Source: Synaphobranchus kaupii (Eukaryota; Chordata; Actinopteri; Anguilliformes; Synaphobranchidae). Taken from it: a DNA stretch of 64,000 bases. The translations under genes were made by a program, and so were the position numbers. The stretch lies in contig CM056381.1 in NCBI GenBank assembly GCA_029718625.1, positions 50,357,207 to 50,421,206 on the forward strand. Reading direction: 5' to 3'. Below, one piece after another: positions 35,123 to 46,862 of the stretch (position 1 is its first letter; every line of letters starts with the position of its first letter). A model generated the notes under the pieces. It was not told where the DNA came from and did no database searches. It saw only the letters and a program-made list of their open reading frames with translations.

Positions 35123-35658
35123 TTAAAGGAAGTAAAGAACTTCACCCTAAAAAATGTGAAATTGATCTGGTCAACAATAATACGGTCCAAAAATGACAAT
35201 ATTTACACCACACTAATAATTTTAAGTTTCCAGTGTAGCCACACCCACATATTTTTCTAGCCATAGAATTTTGTAACAACAATGAAAAATCAATAAAATA
35301 TAATATTATATTGACGAAATGGAAGTGACACCATCACTAACTTGCTTTTGCTGGTTTGTTCAGGCTTTTTGATCAAATGACTGTTCATAAACTGAGACAA
35401 AGCCACACACTGGAAGATTTGTTCAGAAGCAGTTGTCACTATGCGGCTTTGCAATGCTAACAATTCCAGGAATATTATGTTTAAAACTGAGGGATGTAAA
35501 CTGTGACGGAAGAAGAAATGACAAAAGCAACAAATTACTTGTGTTTTGTAGATGTCTTTAAATGACAGATGAGCAAATGCTGCCTTAAAACAATGCCTTT
35601 ATAAGCAGCTGGCATTAAGACAGGGTTTGCTTTTCTATCTGGAGCAAAAGCGGCGTAC

Positions 35659-35785
35659 CCTTTTGACGACCGAGTTTCTTTGTCTGTGGCAATTCTGGCT
35701 GCAATAGCACCTTCAAAGGTTTCCCTCAAAGTGTCATCAGTGGTTTTCTCTGATAGTCCTTTGATGAACAGTGTCTTTATTTGGC
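35659..35785 (-). CDS. ncl: Nucleolin exon: first half of RRM4
   Basis: The exon follows a CTGTTGCAG acceptor and ends before a GTACGC donor. It reads KTLFIKGLSEKTTDDTLRET then FEGAIAARIATDKETRSSKG; the RNP2 strand LFIKGL and the helix following it closely resemble nucleolin RRM4 (TLFVKGLSEDTTEETL in mammals). It starts in phase 1, the same phase in which the RRM1 exon at 50505 ends, so those two can be joined without a frame change. Confidence 0.92.
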
Positions 35786-35941
35786 CTGCAACAGAGGGGT
35801 GATGTCAGATAATAATACATGCATTTGGATCATTCCATGACAAATTAGACTATGCCCAAGAACTTTCTTAGAATCAGTACTGTTCTTAGATTAATTACTA
35901 AACCAGACTTTTGTGGTAGAAAGTCTCTCACAGATCATATA

Positions 35942-36399
35942 CAGTACCAGCCAAAGGTTTGGACACACCTACTCATAAGTTTTTTTAAGGTTTCTTTTAC
36001 TGTTTTCCACATTTTAGAATAGTAAAGTCATCAAAACAATGAGATAACACATTAAATTATGCAAACAAATCAAAAAAATGTGTTATATTTTAGATTCTTC
36101 AAAGTAGCCACCCTTTGCCTTGATAACGGCTTTGCACATTCTTGCCATTCTCTCAACCAACTTCTGTAGTGAACAGGTATTCCACAGGTAAACAGGTGAT
36201 GCTATCATGACTCTGTATAAAAGGATATTGAAAGACTCTTGATACCTTATTTCCAGGTAGAATGTGTAAAGCTGTTATCTGTTAGCTGTTATCTGATAGT
36301 GTTGATGTCTTTACTATTCTAAAATGTGGAAAACAGTAAACATAACGAGAAAAAAAAACTTTCTACGAGTAGGTGTGTCCAAACCTTTGACTGGAACTG
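35942..36399. mobile_element. Tc1-type MITE
   Basis: Inverted ends CAGTACCAGCCAAAGGTTTG (left) and the complement of CAGTTCCAGTCAAAGGTTTG (right) are each flanked by TA. The 458-bp body is non-coding and includes a 'gactcttgata' segment shared with the MITE at 15023. Confidence 0.88.
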
Positions 36400-36401
36400 T
36401 A

Positions 36402-37499
36402 AATATCAAAATATCAACCCAATTATGAATAGGGAATATAGGTATGCCCTCAGTGGAGAAGAACTTTCTGAATTTAAGGCTACAGTTGCAATAGGCACTT
36501 CTTTTGATTACTGGAATCGGAATTCCAACATCCAATCACGAGACCTGATTTGAGTTGTGTCCACATTTGACAGTTCAATATGAGCTCTGTGATCAGATCA
36601 CAGTTTGGATTTCATGATCCCACACAATATTTAAATCTTAACAAGAAACACTTCCTGGAAAATGTGTTCGGTGTTTGTGAAGTTGTGCTTCTTTTCATTA
36701 TGTTCAGACTATGTAGCCGAGGTAAGACCCACACAATGCGTACACTGATTAAAAATAATCTGTGACTTCAAAAACAATTGTGAAAAAAACAAACTAATTT
36801 TGACCAAATTTAGAGACAGAGAATGCAAAAAGGAATGGCTTGATACAGCAGAACTAAGGTTAGAAGACAAAAGCAGGGAAATCTACTGCACCACACATAC
36901 CCCCAAGACCAGTAACATCAAGAAAATAGTTCTAAAACATTAGCAAGTCCTCCAAAGTTGCTCACTGTTGAAAGACACTTTTAAAGACCAACCCCGAGTA
37001 ACCTTTAAGAGGGTCAGAAATAGACTAGTCAAAGCGTGTGCCCCAAAAGAAATAAAATCTAATTCTCTTACTGGTTATACTCTGTAGAAGCCACAAATGT
37101 AATAATTGACCACAAATGTAATAAGGGTTTGAAGTGTACCCTCAAGTGTAATAAGGGTTTGAACACAAATGTAATAAAGACCTCAAGTGTCATAAGGGTT
37201 TGACCACAATAAAGAGCAAAAGTCAGAGAAAAAGAAAACATGATTACCATCACAATTTAATCGGTCACGTGACCAGACCGGAAGTAGTTGATATTGCTTC
37301 AATCTGATTAGCCATTTAACTCTATGCAAGTCTCTATATCACGTGGTGTGAGTAATGGTGAAGGGGTCACAAAAATGTTAAATGGTTTACACACCCTGTC
37401 AATGGTAACACAGTAAGGATTAAGGGCTTCATCACTTGTAAAACTAGTAATGCTATTTATATGATTCGGTGTCTTTGTGAAAACATTGCACGGCCTCTT
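36402..37499. other. ncl intron sequence, no exon found; short tandem units at about 37085-37205
   Basis: I searched the minus strand for RRM2/RRM3-like sequence and saw none. Around 37085-37205 a loose repeat of about 30 bp (ACAAATGTAATAAGGGTTTG with variants) occurs four to five times. Confidence 0.5.
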
Positions 37500-38155
37500 T
37501 GTGAGGGGGGTGCGTAGGGTTCGGAGGACCAGACGCGGCAGTAGGATACTGGAAAGTTCCCACGAATAGGAACCACTAAACAAAGAAACTCCGAAGATAG
37601 GAAAGGGAAAAAAGGCGAGAGAATAAACAATGCTCCCACTCTCGACCGGAGAGTAACAATGAAAGGGAGGCTGAAGAGAGGAGAAATAAAAGCGACCTGC
37701 GGGTAAACGGGCAAATGACTCGAAGGAAAGAAGACCTCTCACTTTCAATAAGAAAGCAGGCAGAGAGAGGTGGACAGGAAACGGCCAGACAACACTTGTC
37801 GTTGGCAGACAGGGCAAGGAAAACCTGAGCGAAAGACCAAAAGTGCAACAGAGAGAAAGGTACCTAAAATAGTCCCGCGTTACCCCAAAGCAAGATATGG
37901 GGTAATGTGGTCTCCTTGAGTGCCTAGTCCTATACCTTACCGGCTCTGAATCGCAAATGAATACAATACAGAAGCACGGGAAGCAGGAAGCACGAAGCTT
38001 AAATAGCCGGCAGGTAACGCTGCACAGGTGAGGCGGCTGAGTACAAGGCAGAGCGAAAACCTGGAGCGGAACGGAAAAGTAAGGCGAGAGTGCCCTCGCG
38101 CTGCTCCGACTGAGAACAACCACAGAAGGAAAAAAGGCTGCCAAAACCCATGACA
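37500..38155 (-). mobile_element. Solo LTR of the TGTCATGG family (copy B)
   Basis: On the minus strand it begins TGTCATGGGTTTTGGCAGCC and ends CCCTCACA. The 5-bp duplication CTCTT flanks it at 37495-37499 and 38156-38160, and its length is 656 bp. No internal retroviral region or second LTR accompanies it, so it is a solo LTR. A 307-codon minus frame covers it but has no recognisable domain. Confidence 0.88.
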
Positions 38156-39386
38156 CTCTTAAGGAACAAAATACTGAACATAGAAGCTCCATAAAAAGAC
38201 AAGGGGCTCTATCTTGACGATCTTGGCGCATCGTCTAAAACGGTAAGCGCAAGTGCATTTAGGGCATGTCCAAGTCCACTTTTGCTAGTTAGACGGCGCG
38301 TTATTTGAGCGCCAAGTAAGGCGCAAGGTGCTAATGGGCGGAACCTAGCCTTTTTAATAAATAGTGTGTCTTGGGCGTAGGATGCAATAAACCAATCAAA
38401 ATGGCATATCCCATTCCCTTTACAAGCCTGCTTTTCCACCTTGGCAGATTTCTTATATGAAGGCGAAACAGACATGATCGTGCGTTTGTAGTGCGAGCAA
38501 GGAATAGGCTATACGGATCAATATTATTCGGACTGACCATTACGACGCGTTTTGATATACACAGTAAAAATCTGTAACATCAGGGTTTAACACTGGCACG
38601 GGTTTCCTGGTAATTCCCGACAGTGCTATTATTTTAGAAAATGTATGTGGTTAAATTTTGTTAAAAGCACCTGCAACAGCTGAGAATAAGCTACCAAACG
38701 CCAAATTAGCCTGCTTGTTTAACAAATTTTGTTTGATTATGCAAGGAAGCATTGTCAAACATCAATTCCATGAGGCTGTTCTCATGGAGTTCTCAAAGTT
38801 CAAGATTCATCCGAAGTTCATTACCTGCATTCTAATATTGATTAATAACATAGGCTAAATACCGTTATTTTGGTTTAATGATGACACTAAATACAATAAA
38901 GCTGTCAGGTTGGCAACCCATAGGTTCACGCATATATCCCCTTGTTTTATAATGCCCCTTGTTTTATAATGCTTATGGAAATGTGACAAACGCTTTAAAA
39001 CGAGTACACTTTCCCGGGAAGACAGTGAAAAGTGCAATTTACAGCAGGTGAAACAGACCTGCTCCTGTATGAAGTTAAAGCGCACGTGCAGAGAATGGCA
39101 TGAAAATTAATTGTGAATTATTGTGTAATGTGCTGCAAATTGTTTTCGTTTCTAATTAAACTCTTAGTTCTCTCGCGTTGTGCACACGCCTATATAGACG
39201 CACTTATATGCGCCATTAAAATAACATGTAAACAACTGCGACATGACTTTAGACCAGGTTTATGGCGGTTTTAGCGCAAGTGCTTTCTGCTGGCTCAAGA
39301 CAGCAATACGCCAAAAATGATCCTGGCCACAACTCATCTTAAGACCAACACGCCCAGTTCACTTGCAATGGGCGCAAGAATACTTG

Positions 39387-40001
39387 AGTAGTATATGGCA
39401 TTCGGCAAATGTCAAAATTTGATTGATGGGCTTATTTGCATATTTAATGAATATTAATGAGGTTATGAAAAAATTGATTGATGGGTATAAAAAAAATTCA
39501 ATTTTATTTTTAAATTTAAATTATTTATTTTTTTACATTTTTTAATTTATAATGTATTATTATTCGGGGGGTTTTGTGGGGGGGGGGGGGGTTTGTTTCA
39601 AGGGTTGATTTATTGGCATTGTAATGATGTCATTTTATTAGGGGTTGTTTGTTGTAAAGGTTGGTTTTTATGGTTGGTATTTTGGGGTGTTTGGAGGGGG
39701 GGTGGAAAACATGTAAGAACATTGTGGAAAAAAAAAAAATATATATAATATAAATGTATAGGTCAGTGGCAATAGTTTAAGCTTTGTGTTAGCAGAAACG
39801 TTTTAAAAGAATAAACGAATAAAAGAAAAGCATACCATTTTTTAATTAATGTTTTGTTAGAGCCGAGGGGAAAAGACTCCAACAAGTTGTTGAGATGTCC
39901 GTGAAATGTGTGCGAATGACTCCAAAGCCGAGGACTTTTTTTTTTTTTTGCCAAAGTCCGCGCGGGGTCCAGAGAGATGGTCTACAGCACGACTATGGGA
40001 G
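39387..40001 (+). repeat. Polinton left terminal inverted repeat
   Basis: About 615 bp matching the reverse complement of the right repeat, including the 'ggcattcggcaaa' start, G-rich runs near 39580 and the 'cagcacgactatggga' inner end. The inner boundary runs straight into the integrase remnant. Confidence 0.9.
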
Positions 40002-40620
40002 CATAATGATAATATGAAGTTTATGCTAACTTGTATAGATATATTGTCAAAATACGCCTGGGTATGTGTTCTTAAAAACAAGACAGGTATCGAAGTGGTA
40101 AAAGCCCTTCAAGAAATTCTCGCAAATGGACGTATACCTAAAAAAATACAAACCGATAAAGGTAAAGAATTTTTCAATAAAAGGTTTCAGAGTCTGATGA
40201 AACGCAACAAAATATTCCACTTTGCCACAGACAACGACAATGTGAAAGCATCTGTGGTCGAACGTTTCAATAGAACGTTAAAATCCAGGATGTGGAGATA
40301 CTTCACAGCACACAACACTAGACGCTATGTAGATTCTGTCCAGGATTTGGTCCTGGGTTACAACAACAGCTATCACAGCACGATTAAAATGAAGCCCTTT
40401 GAAGTAAATGAAAATAATGCTTTTAAAGTTTTAAAAAATATGTATGGTCTCTTTCCAAAAAAATCTAAAAAGCTAACGTTTAAGTTTGAGGAGGGGGACA
40501 CCGTCAGAGTTTCCAAAGTACGCGGAAAGTTTGCAAAAGGTGGAAGGAAGAGGAGGAATTACAAAAGGTTATAGTTGGAAAAGACAAAACCTTTAAGGTC
40601 GAAAAAATAATAGCCGAAAA
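40002..40620 (+). pseudogene. Polinton integrase, N-terminally truncated
   Basis: The frame reads a retroviral-type (rve) integrase core: first Asp in TCIDILSKYAW (from about 40030), second in QTDKGKEFFN (near 40155), and Glu in VVERFNRTLK (near 40255-40285), with HSTIKMKPFE and a beta-rich C-terminal region after it. The zinc-binding N-terminus is absent because the terminal repeat abuts the core. Near 40540 a frameshift separates the last part, which reads GKDKTFKVEKIIAEKK. In intact elements this enzyme inserts the Polinton ends. Confidence 0.85.
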
Positions 40621-40624
40621 GAAG

Positions 40625-40790
40625 AACATCAGTCCTTGATAAGATGTTACGTATGGTTTGATCCAAATCATTTTCAACAGTTTGTCGGATTGGTTCTGGA
40701 GTAAAAGTAAGATTCTATAATTTGTCCAGCTGACTTTGAGGCACAAAACATTTTTTTGGGCGTGCTCCATGTTTTTTTTGTTTTTTTTTT
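40625..40790 (-). pseudogene. Degenerate Polinton ORF fragment
   Basis: One minus frame reads KKCFVPQSQLDKL, a stop, then TFTPEPIRQTVENDLDQTI. This resembles the start of a conserved small protein found in fish Polintons, but I cannot assign a function. It is interrupted by a stop. Confidence 0.35.
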
Positions 40791-40841
40791 AAACACCGCT
40801 GCGACCCGCTATCAAACTGGTGAGAAACGGTATTGCGACAC

Positions 40842-41156
40842 TCAGTAGAGGCAGAAGAAATCCACCCTTTTGAGAAATAATTTTTCACCTCTTTCGAATA
40901 GATGATCTTTTGTTAACCAACATTTTAATTCCTTGTTTCTTATTTTTTTCAGTTGTGTATCAGTTAGGGGTATATTGCCACGTAAAACATTGAGAGCTAG
41001 TTCACAAATTGTGTTTATAAGTTCCCCAGAAGCAGACCGTAATATGTTACGTCTTTGCCGGGCATTACCTTCAAATAGGGCTTTTAGAAACGTCCAGTTC
41101 CGTTTAATATGTGCAGAACATATTACTTTTTCTTTAGCACATAAACTACCGGCCAC
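40842..41156 (-). CDS. Small uncharacterised Polinton protein
   Basis: A 104-residue frame has a helical middle (RQRRNILRSASGELINTICE) and a basic C-terminal half (LKKIRNKELKCWL...ERGEKLFLKR). Proteins like this occur next to the ATPase in fish Polintons; its function is unknown to me. It overlaps the end of the ATPase frame by about 34 bases. It appears unbroken, unlike its neighbours. Confidence 0.5.
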   Translation of the reverse strand: MAGSLCAKEKVICSAHIKRNWTFLKALFEGNARQRRNILRSASGELINTICELALNVLRGNIPLTDTQLKKIRNKELKCWLTKDHLFERGEKLFLKRVDFFCLY

Positions 41157-41660
41157 TCTGGAGCGTACAAACCAGTTCTGATGCGGTATTCCTCAGGCGT
41201 CTGTGCTTTTAAGTCCACCAATAGGTAGCCATAAGGTTTTCTGGTCGCATCATCGAAACATTCAAGGAAAAACTTTGAATGTCTGGGGTACATTTGTCGT
41301 GCCAAAACATTAACTTGCATTTTATCTCTTGGATTTTTGAACAGAACAATATAGTTTGCATTAAGTTTTATGGTGCGGCTGTTTCGACCCTGGAAGAAAA
41401 GATTCTGAACAAGATATATGATGCTTAGGCTTCTATGGTGTGTATACTTGGTAAAAGCTCTCTCAATTTCAGAGCTCTGACTGGCCGCCTGCATAAGATC
41501 ATCAACAATTACCATGTTGGCTTTGTGCAAAGGTAGCAGTGTTCGAGCAGTGTTTTCACAAAAACGCTTTTACCGCTGTTTGATGGACCTGAGATTATGC
41601 ATGAAAAAGGATGTTGAAGGCGGTTGTCAAAACCCTCAACCCCAAACACTTGTCTAGAAT
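41123..41660 (-). pseudogene. Polinton FtsK/HerA-type packaging ATPase, frameshifted
   Basis: The upstream part carries a Walker A motif (SGPSNSGKSVFVK) around 41560-41620. The downstream frame (41123-41530) continues with the Walker B-like MVIVDDLM and SIIYLVQNLFFQGR, ending YAPEWPVVYV. The two parts are in different frames, with a break near 41530-41545. In Polintons and related viruses this ATPase is thought to drive DNA into capsids. Confidence 0.8.
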
Positions 41661-44600
41661 CCATATGGCAAGGTTTTGAAATCAGGGAGCAGGACCCTTT
41701 TGTTGTAAACTACTCTGAATCTTTTAGAAACTAAACGATTGCGGAGAGAGAATCCTCTCTTATTCCTCACAATTTGTTTTGTGTTGGTTGTAATTTCGCG
41801 AGCTGGGGCCTCTGGATTCTGTACATAGTGCTGTACCAATTCTGTGAGGGCTGAAAGATTGACAACTTGTGTGTTAGTATGATGCAGGGTTATACCTTTC
41901 ACTTTCATGCATGTTTTACCAAACCGTGTTTTATAACCGTACGTCTTGGGCCCTCCTGATACAAATTCAACAATGTGGTCAAAGGGGTCTAGCTCACTAG
42001 TCAATTCTCCCAAAAAATCACCTAGAGAAGGCATCCAGTCACCCGGGCGGCTCACAAAGATTACAGAATCTGTGTCGTGGTACAGAACCCTGTCAGGCAT
42101 TTTATCCATGACATCATAAAGCTCGAGCCGGGCATAAGCTGTGGTGAAGGCCGCGATGAACACATTGCTGTATCTGGGGACCTTTGGAAAACACTTAGTA
42201 AGTTTCCACTGTACCAGAGCTACGTCTTCTGTAAGAAATGAAAAGTGTGAGTCATACTCATCTGAAAACATAAATTGCAGAAACTGTTCAGGATCACGGA
42301 TCAAGGTTGTGCTTGGCATGTTGCTTCTCTGACCAAATTTGCCCCAAAGACTATTTAAAAACAGTTTGGAAATTTGTCTGTTGGCTTTGTTTACAGAAAT
42401 ATTGTTTGGGTCTAAACGAACACCCTCCTTCTCCCAATAACTCTGCACATAGGCCGCCTTGTCAGAATCATCAGAAACCCAAGAGGAGTATCCTGACGCT
42501 TCTTGTTTGCCCTTTAAATGCGTCTTAATATAGTCACTGAAAAGAGAATCGGACCTATCTTGGAAATGACAAATTTCAAAGATTTTGTCGATGATGTAAC
42601 CTTTCTCAAGAGCCTTAAGCATTTCAACGGTACACCATACACCTGTGAGAGAACGCAACTCATCAGAATGTTCACACACACCTTGATGCTCAGATTCTGC
42701 GCAGGACTGGCAAAGTGGAAACATTAATTTACCAGAGACTCTGTACGGCAACACAGGTATTGTAAGTTTTCTTGGGGTATACACCCGGGCTTTGACCAGA
42801 CTGAAATAGTTTTCGATCGGTTCAAAGTCAGGGAAGATGATGATGGGGTGATTTGTTGGGTAAACGTTAGTTTTGTTCACGAACGGGTATAGACTGGTGA
42901 AATCAAAATAGTGTATTTGTTCACCTTCTTGAACCTTGTAGTAAAGTTGCAACGCATTAGTTCGACCGCCAAACAGAGCAGCCCGAGGTTCCAGACGTTC
43001 CGGGTAGTCATGATGTCGCAGGAACTCCTGAACCTCGGGACTCTCACGTTTAAGTCTTACCCATTCGTGCTCCCACATAACTACAACATTCAGGTTGTAT
43101 ACGCTACGCAGTGTGTCAATTTTCTCTTGAAATTTGTGATATATTGAACCAAAATCTGTTTTTGTGAGAGGGTTAATTGTGCTTAAATTAAAGCATTGAG
43201 GGCAAGCATGAAAAAAACACCCCGCAAATTCAAAAGCTGTCCGAACGCCGGCCACATCTGAATACCCGTCTAGATAATAGTTACCCATCTTAACCTCCCC
43301 CCGGTTCAAGGCATGTTGAATGAAAATCTTTTCCCGATGACTCACATATTCTAACCATTGAATGGCCGCTGTGGAAAATGATTTCTGCTGCTGCGTGTAA
43401 TTATCAGGCGATGTGACTGCGATGGTGTTTTTGGGCAAAACGTTTGTACAGTATTGTTTCATGCACACCGAGGCTATTGTAATGCTCTGGAACGGGTCTA
43501 AGCCTGTGCTCCCAAGCACCTCTGTCCTAAACCGCAAACAAGCTTCCCGCAAAATAACAACGTCATTCTGACAGTACTCTGATATTTCTTTTCGAAAGTC
43601 AAACACACCCCCAGACACATTATTATACCAGGACATAAAGTCCTCCCTCTCCTTGGCCATCATTGTATCAAAACCATAGTACAAGGGTGGCGGGTACGGT
43701 CCGATGTAATTCTGGTTCTCAATTTTATTCCAGAAATGGGGAAAATGCCCTTTTTTAGCATTGTCAAAACCTAGAGAGCCAGGCATGGCACTCAGCTTCA
43801 TAGTTAGGAAACAGAGTGAATCAATATACCTCTGTTCGAAAGCCTCATCTGTAATGCACAGGAGCTTGCTGCCTTGCGCTATGATGTTTGGCGTCACACC
43901 ATGCTTTACCAAATACTGCATCAGCAGGTACCCATCGTAACCCTTCGAATTATGTGCTATGAATGTATACCCCTTTTACTTTGGGGTTCGATACCTTTTT
44001 AAAAAAGCCTGTACACAACCATCACCCTCTGCAGTCCAACGCTTGCCCTTAAAATCCATGCAACATATGAAATTCGCAATGTGTTCGCCATGGTCCTGCC
44101 GACACTCAAAATCATAAAAAACATAACGTACGTTGGGGTGTTCAGTTTTCACAGTTTATATGTAATACGCATGCTCAACTTCAGGGGTCAATACAGCCTT
44201 GCAGGCTTTGCAGAGCATTAGACTACATTTGTGTTCCATATTGACTGCCTAAGAAACCTGTCAATGATTTGATACCGTAATAGTGTCCGCCCTCGAGGTA
44301 CAAAAAAAAGGTTTTAGAGTGTTGTGTGTTGCTCGTTTGAAACTTTTTTAAGACGCCGTTATTTGAACTGTGTGTCCATACAACTATCTTGATGTTTAAG
44401 AACCTCTCAAACATTTGAATGTCCGAAAAATGAACCTTATCCTGAACACCCAAACCTACGGAATGTTGTAAATGAACCTTATCCTGAACACCCAAACCTA
44501 CGGAACGTTGTAAATGTTCCGCCTCTCTTTCAGCGGCACACGTTGTGAATGTCGGATTTAAAAGATGCGTCAAACATGGTGCCAAACAGAGATTATTATC

Positions 44601-45458
44601 GGCGTTGTAGACAACTATTAAATGTTTTAGCTTTTTGGGAATGATTTCGCTCTTGAGACATGATGATAATTTTCGTCGGTCTCCTCCACCGCCATTAGGG
44701 TTCTGAATAATGTGGGCCACAAGCATCAGTTTCATCAGCCAGGATATCAAAATGGCTTTGAACCAACTCTTCAACCATATTGAAAAAAACCTCCAAATCT
44801 ATTTCATCACCGTTTAGCTGTACAGTTACACCCTGAGACAGAGAATCACCCCTTAATTCTAACTGTACGGCATCGTTGGGGTTCGACAGCTCCCGAACTT
44901 TAGCCAGAAGATTTTCTAAAGTGTTTAAGATGTGTACATAAAACTCGGCGTAGTTATCAACATTGTACAAATGATGTAAAGTTAAAACGGAGCTGAATTT
45001 CTGTACTGTTGAAAGCTGGCCTACGTATCACCTGAAGGTCTGCGTTATTAATCACATCACCACCATCACCACCATTTTGGTTGACTTCTGGAAGTCCATG
45101 TAGGTTACTATCGTCAGTGCTTTGGGGTATCTCTAGCTCTGTAAGACCATGCATGTTATTTTCTGCGGTGTTTGGGGTCATATCTGTTTCAACGCGGCAA
45201 GCGGTTTACAGAGTCCAATGCTCTTAATAAACCTGCAAAAACATCATGCTCTACAGTTTCATTACTAGGCTCTACAGTTTCATTACTAGGCTCATGCGTG
45301 TTAATAGAGGCATGATTAACATCATTAACAAGATCTAAGAGATGCGGATTAACATTTTCATGCGATAAATCTAATTGGTTAGGGTCCTGGCTTTCTGTGG
45401 CAGGTCTTTTACTCTGGGGCCCTGAACATGGACACGTACAAGGTCTTTTAGGAGCCAT
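41654..45458 (-). pseudogene. Polinton protein-primed type B DNA polymerase, broken
   Basis: The long frame 41654-43921 holds the polymerase domain: motif A YFDFTSLYPF, motif B RQISKLFLNSLWGKFGQ and motif C LYHDTDSVIFV. Upstream are exonuclease motifs FYDFECRQ and FIAHNSKGYDG, but in-frame stops lie near 43975 and 44160. N-terminal pieces follow at 44223-44774, 44695-44970, 44957-45181 and 45189-45458 (MAPKRPCTCP start), separated by frameshifts. Two small in-frame tandem duplications are visible: a 42-bp unit (GVQDKVH repeat) near 44430-44520 and a 21-bp unit (EPSNETV) near 45250-45295. The enzyme would replicate the element with a protein primer; this copy is dead. Confidence 0.9.
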
Positions 45459-45471
45459 TTATTTTAATAGT

Positions 45472-46252
45472 TTATCCGAAAGGGTCATAAAATTGTCTGC
45501 AATGGTCATAAAATTGTCCAAGATTCTTAATTTCGTTTTGACAAACCGAGGCCTTCGCAGGAGTTGTCCTGTTCAGCTCGGCTTGTTTGTCTGCGGCTGT
45601 TGCTGTTGCTTTTGCTGATGTCCGTGGTCCTGGGGTCACACGTTTGTTAGACGTATCGGGGACGATCACCACATCCGTTATTTCAACGTCTGTAAGACAA
45701 ATAAAAATCAAAAATTTTAAATTAAAAAAAAAAAAAAAAAAAAATCTAAAATCTAATTAATTCAAATTCAAATTAAAAAATCTAAATCAAAATCAAAAAT
45801 CTAATTACAAAATTTAATTCATGGTTCTGAACCAGTGATATAGACGTTTAGATTGCTTTTTGGAAACGCGTCTTGGAGGTCTTTTCAATGGGGTTCGGGG
45901 AATTTGCGGCCTGTTGAAATATTTCCAGTCTATGCATTTCATTCATTCATTTCAAACTTACTTTGAATAACCCCGCCAGGAATACAGCTGTTCCTTGTCA
46001 ATCAAAGGTTTCCCCCTAGCATCGCTCTAGCCCCCCCCAACTCGCTACCCCCCAAGCCTTCCAGCAGCTGTTGTTAACCTTAGGAAAAAATACATGTTAT
46101 CATACCTCAGTGCAAACGGCCGTCAATTGTCTAGTTGTGGTAGGACACTACTGGGGCTTGTTCCATTTCAGTTGTACACAGGCCAGACCCGATGAACGGG
46201 TTGCAACATTTGTCCGCTCTCTAGCACGTCTGGAAAGATCTCTCTGCAACCC
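45472..46252 (-). other. Polinton segment between polB and right repeat
   Basis: A 79-codon minus frame (45472-45711) has no domain I recognise. The rest is AT-rich, with poly(A) near 45725 and C-rich runs near 46030. Confidence 0.4.
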
Positions 46253-46862
46253 CTCCCATAGTCGTGCTGTAGACCATCTCTCCGGACCCCGCGCGGACTT
46301 TGGCAAAAAAATACTAAGTCGTCGGCTTTGGAGTCATTCGCACACATTTCACAGACATCTCAACAACTTGTTGGAGTCTTTTCCCCTTCGGCTCTAACAA
46401 AACATTAATTAAAAAATGGTATGCTTTTCTTTTATTCTTTTATTCTTTTAAAACGTTTCTGCTAACACAAAACTTAAACTATTGCCACTAACCTATACAT
46501 TTATATTATATATATATATTTTTTTTTCCACGATGTTGTTACATGTTTTCCACCCCCCCTCCAAACACCCCAAAATACCAACCATAAAAACCAACCTTTA
46601 CAACAAACAACCCCCAATAAAATGACATCATCACAATGCCAATAAATCAACCCTTGAAACAAACCCCCCCCACAAAACCCCCCGAATAATAATACATTAT
46701 AAATTAAAAAAATTAAAAAAATTAAAAAATTAAAATTAAAAAATAAAATTATATTTTTTTATACCCATCAATCAATTTTTTGATAACCTCATTAATATTC
46801 ATAAAATATGCAAATAAGCCCATCAATCAAATTTTGACGTTTGCCGAATGCCATATACTACT
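46253..46862 (-). repeat. Polinton right terminal inverted repeat
   Basis: About 610 bp, the inverted partner of 39387-40001. It differs by scattered substitutions and by homopolymer length (for example the C run near 46665 and the T/A runs). Confidence 0.9.

Larger units (their letters stand above)
39387..46862. mobile_element. Maverick/Polinton, internally deleted
   Basis: Terminal inverted repeats of about 610 bp (39387-40001 and 46253-46862) begin AGTAGTATATGG, with the AG...CT ends typical of Polintons. Between them lie remnants of a retroviral-type integrase (plus strand), a small conserved frame, a packaging-type ATPase and a protein-primed type B DNA polymerase (all minus). At 7.5 kb it is far shorter than the usual 15-20 kb, and no capsid or protease gene is seen, so a large middle segment is missing. 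The 6-bp flanks (TACTTG, TGGTAT) do not match. Confidence 0.9.

Noticed and set aside
35535..35650. Hairpin in the RRM4 intron as a U23/SNORA75 H/ACA snoRNA
   Set aside because: A stem-loop can be drawn, but a hinge ANANNA box and an ACA at the right distance after a second hairpin are not convincing.
37308..38231. A 307-codon minus frame
   Set aside because: It coincides with solo LTR copy B and has no recognisable domain; the LTR boundaries and duplication explain the sequence.
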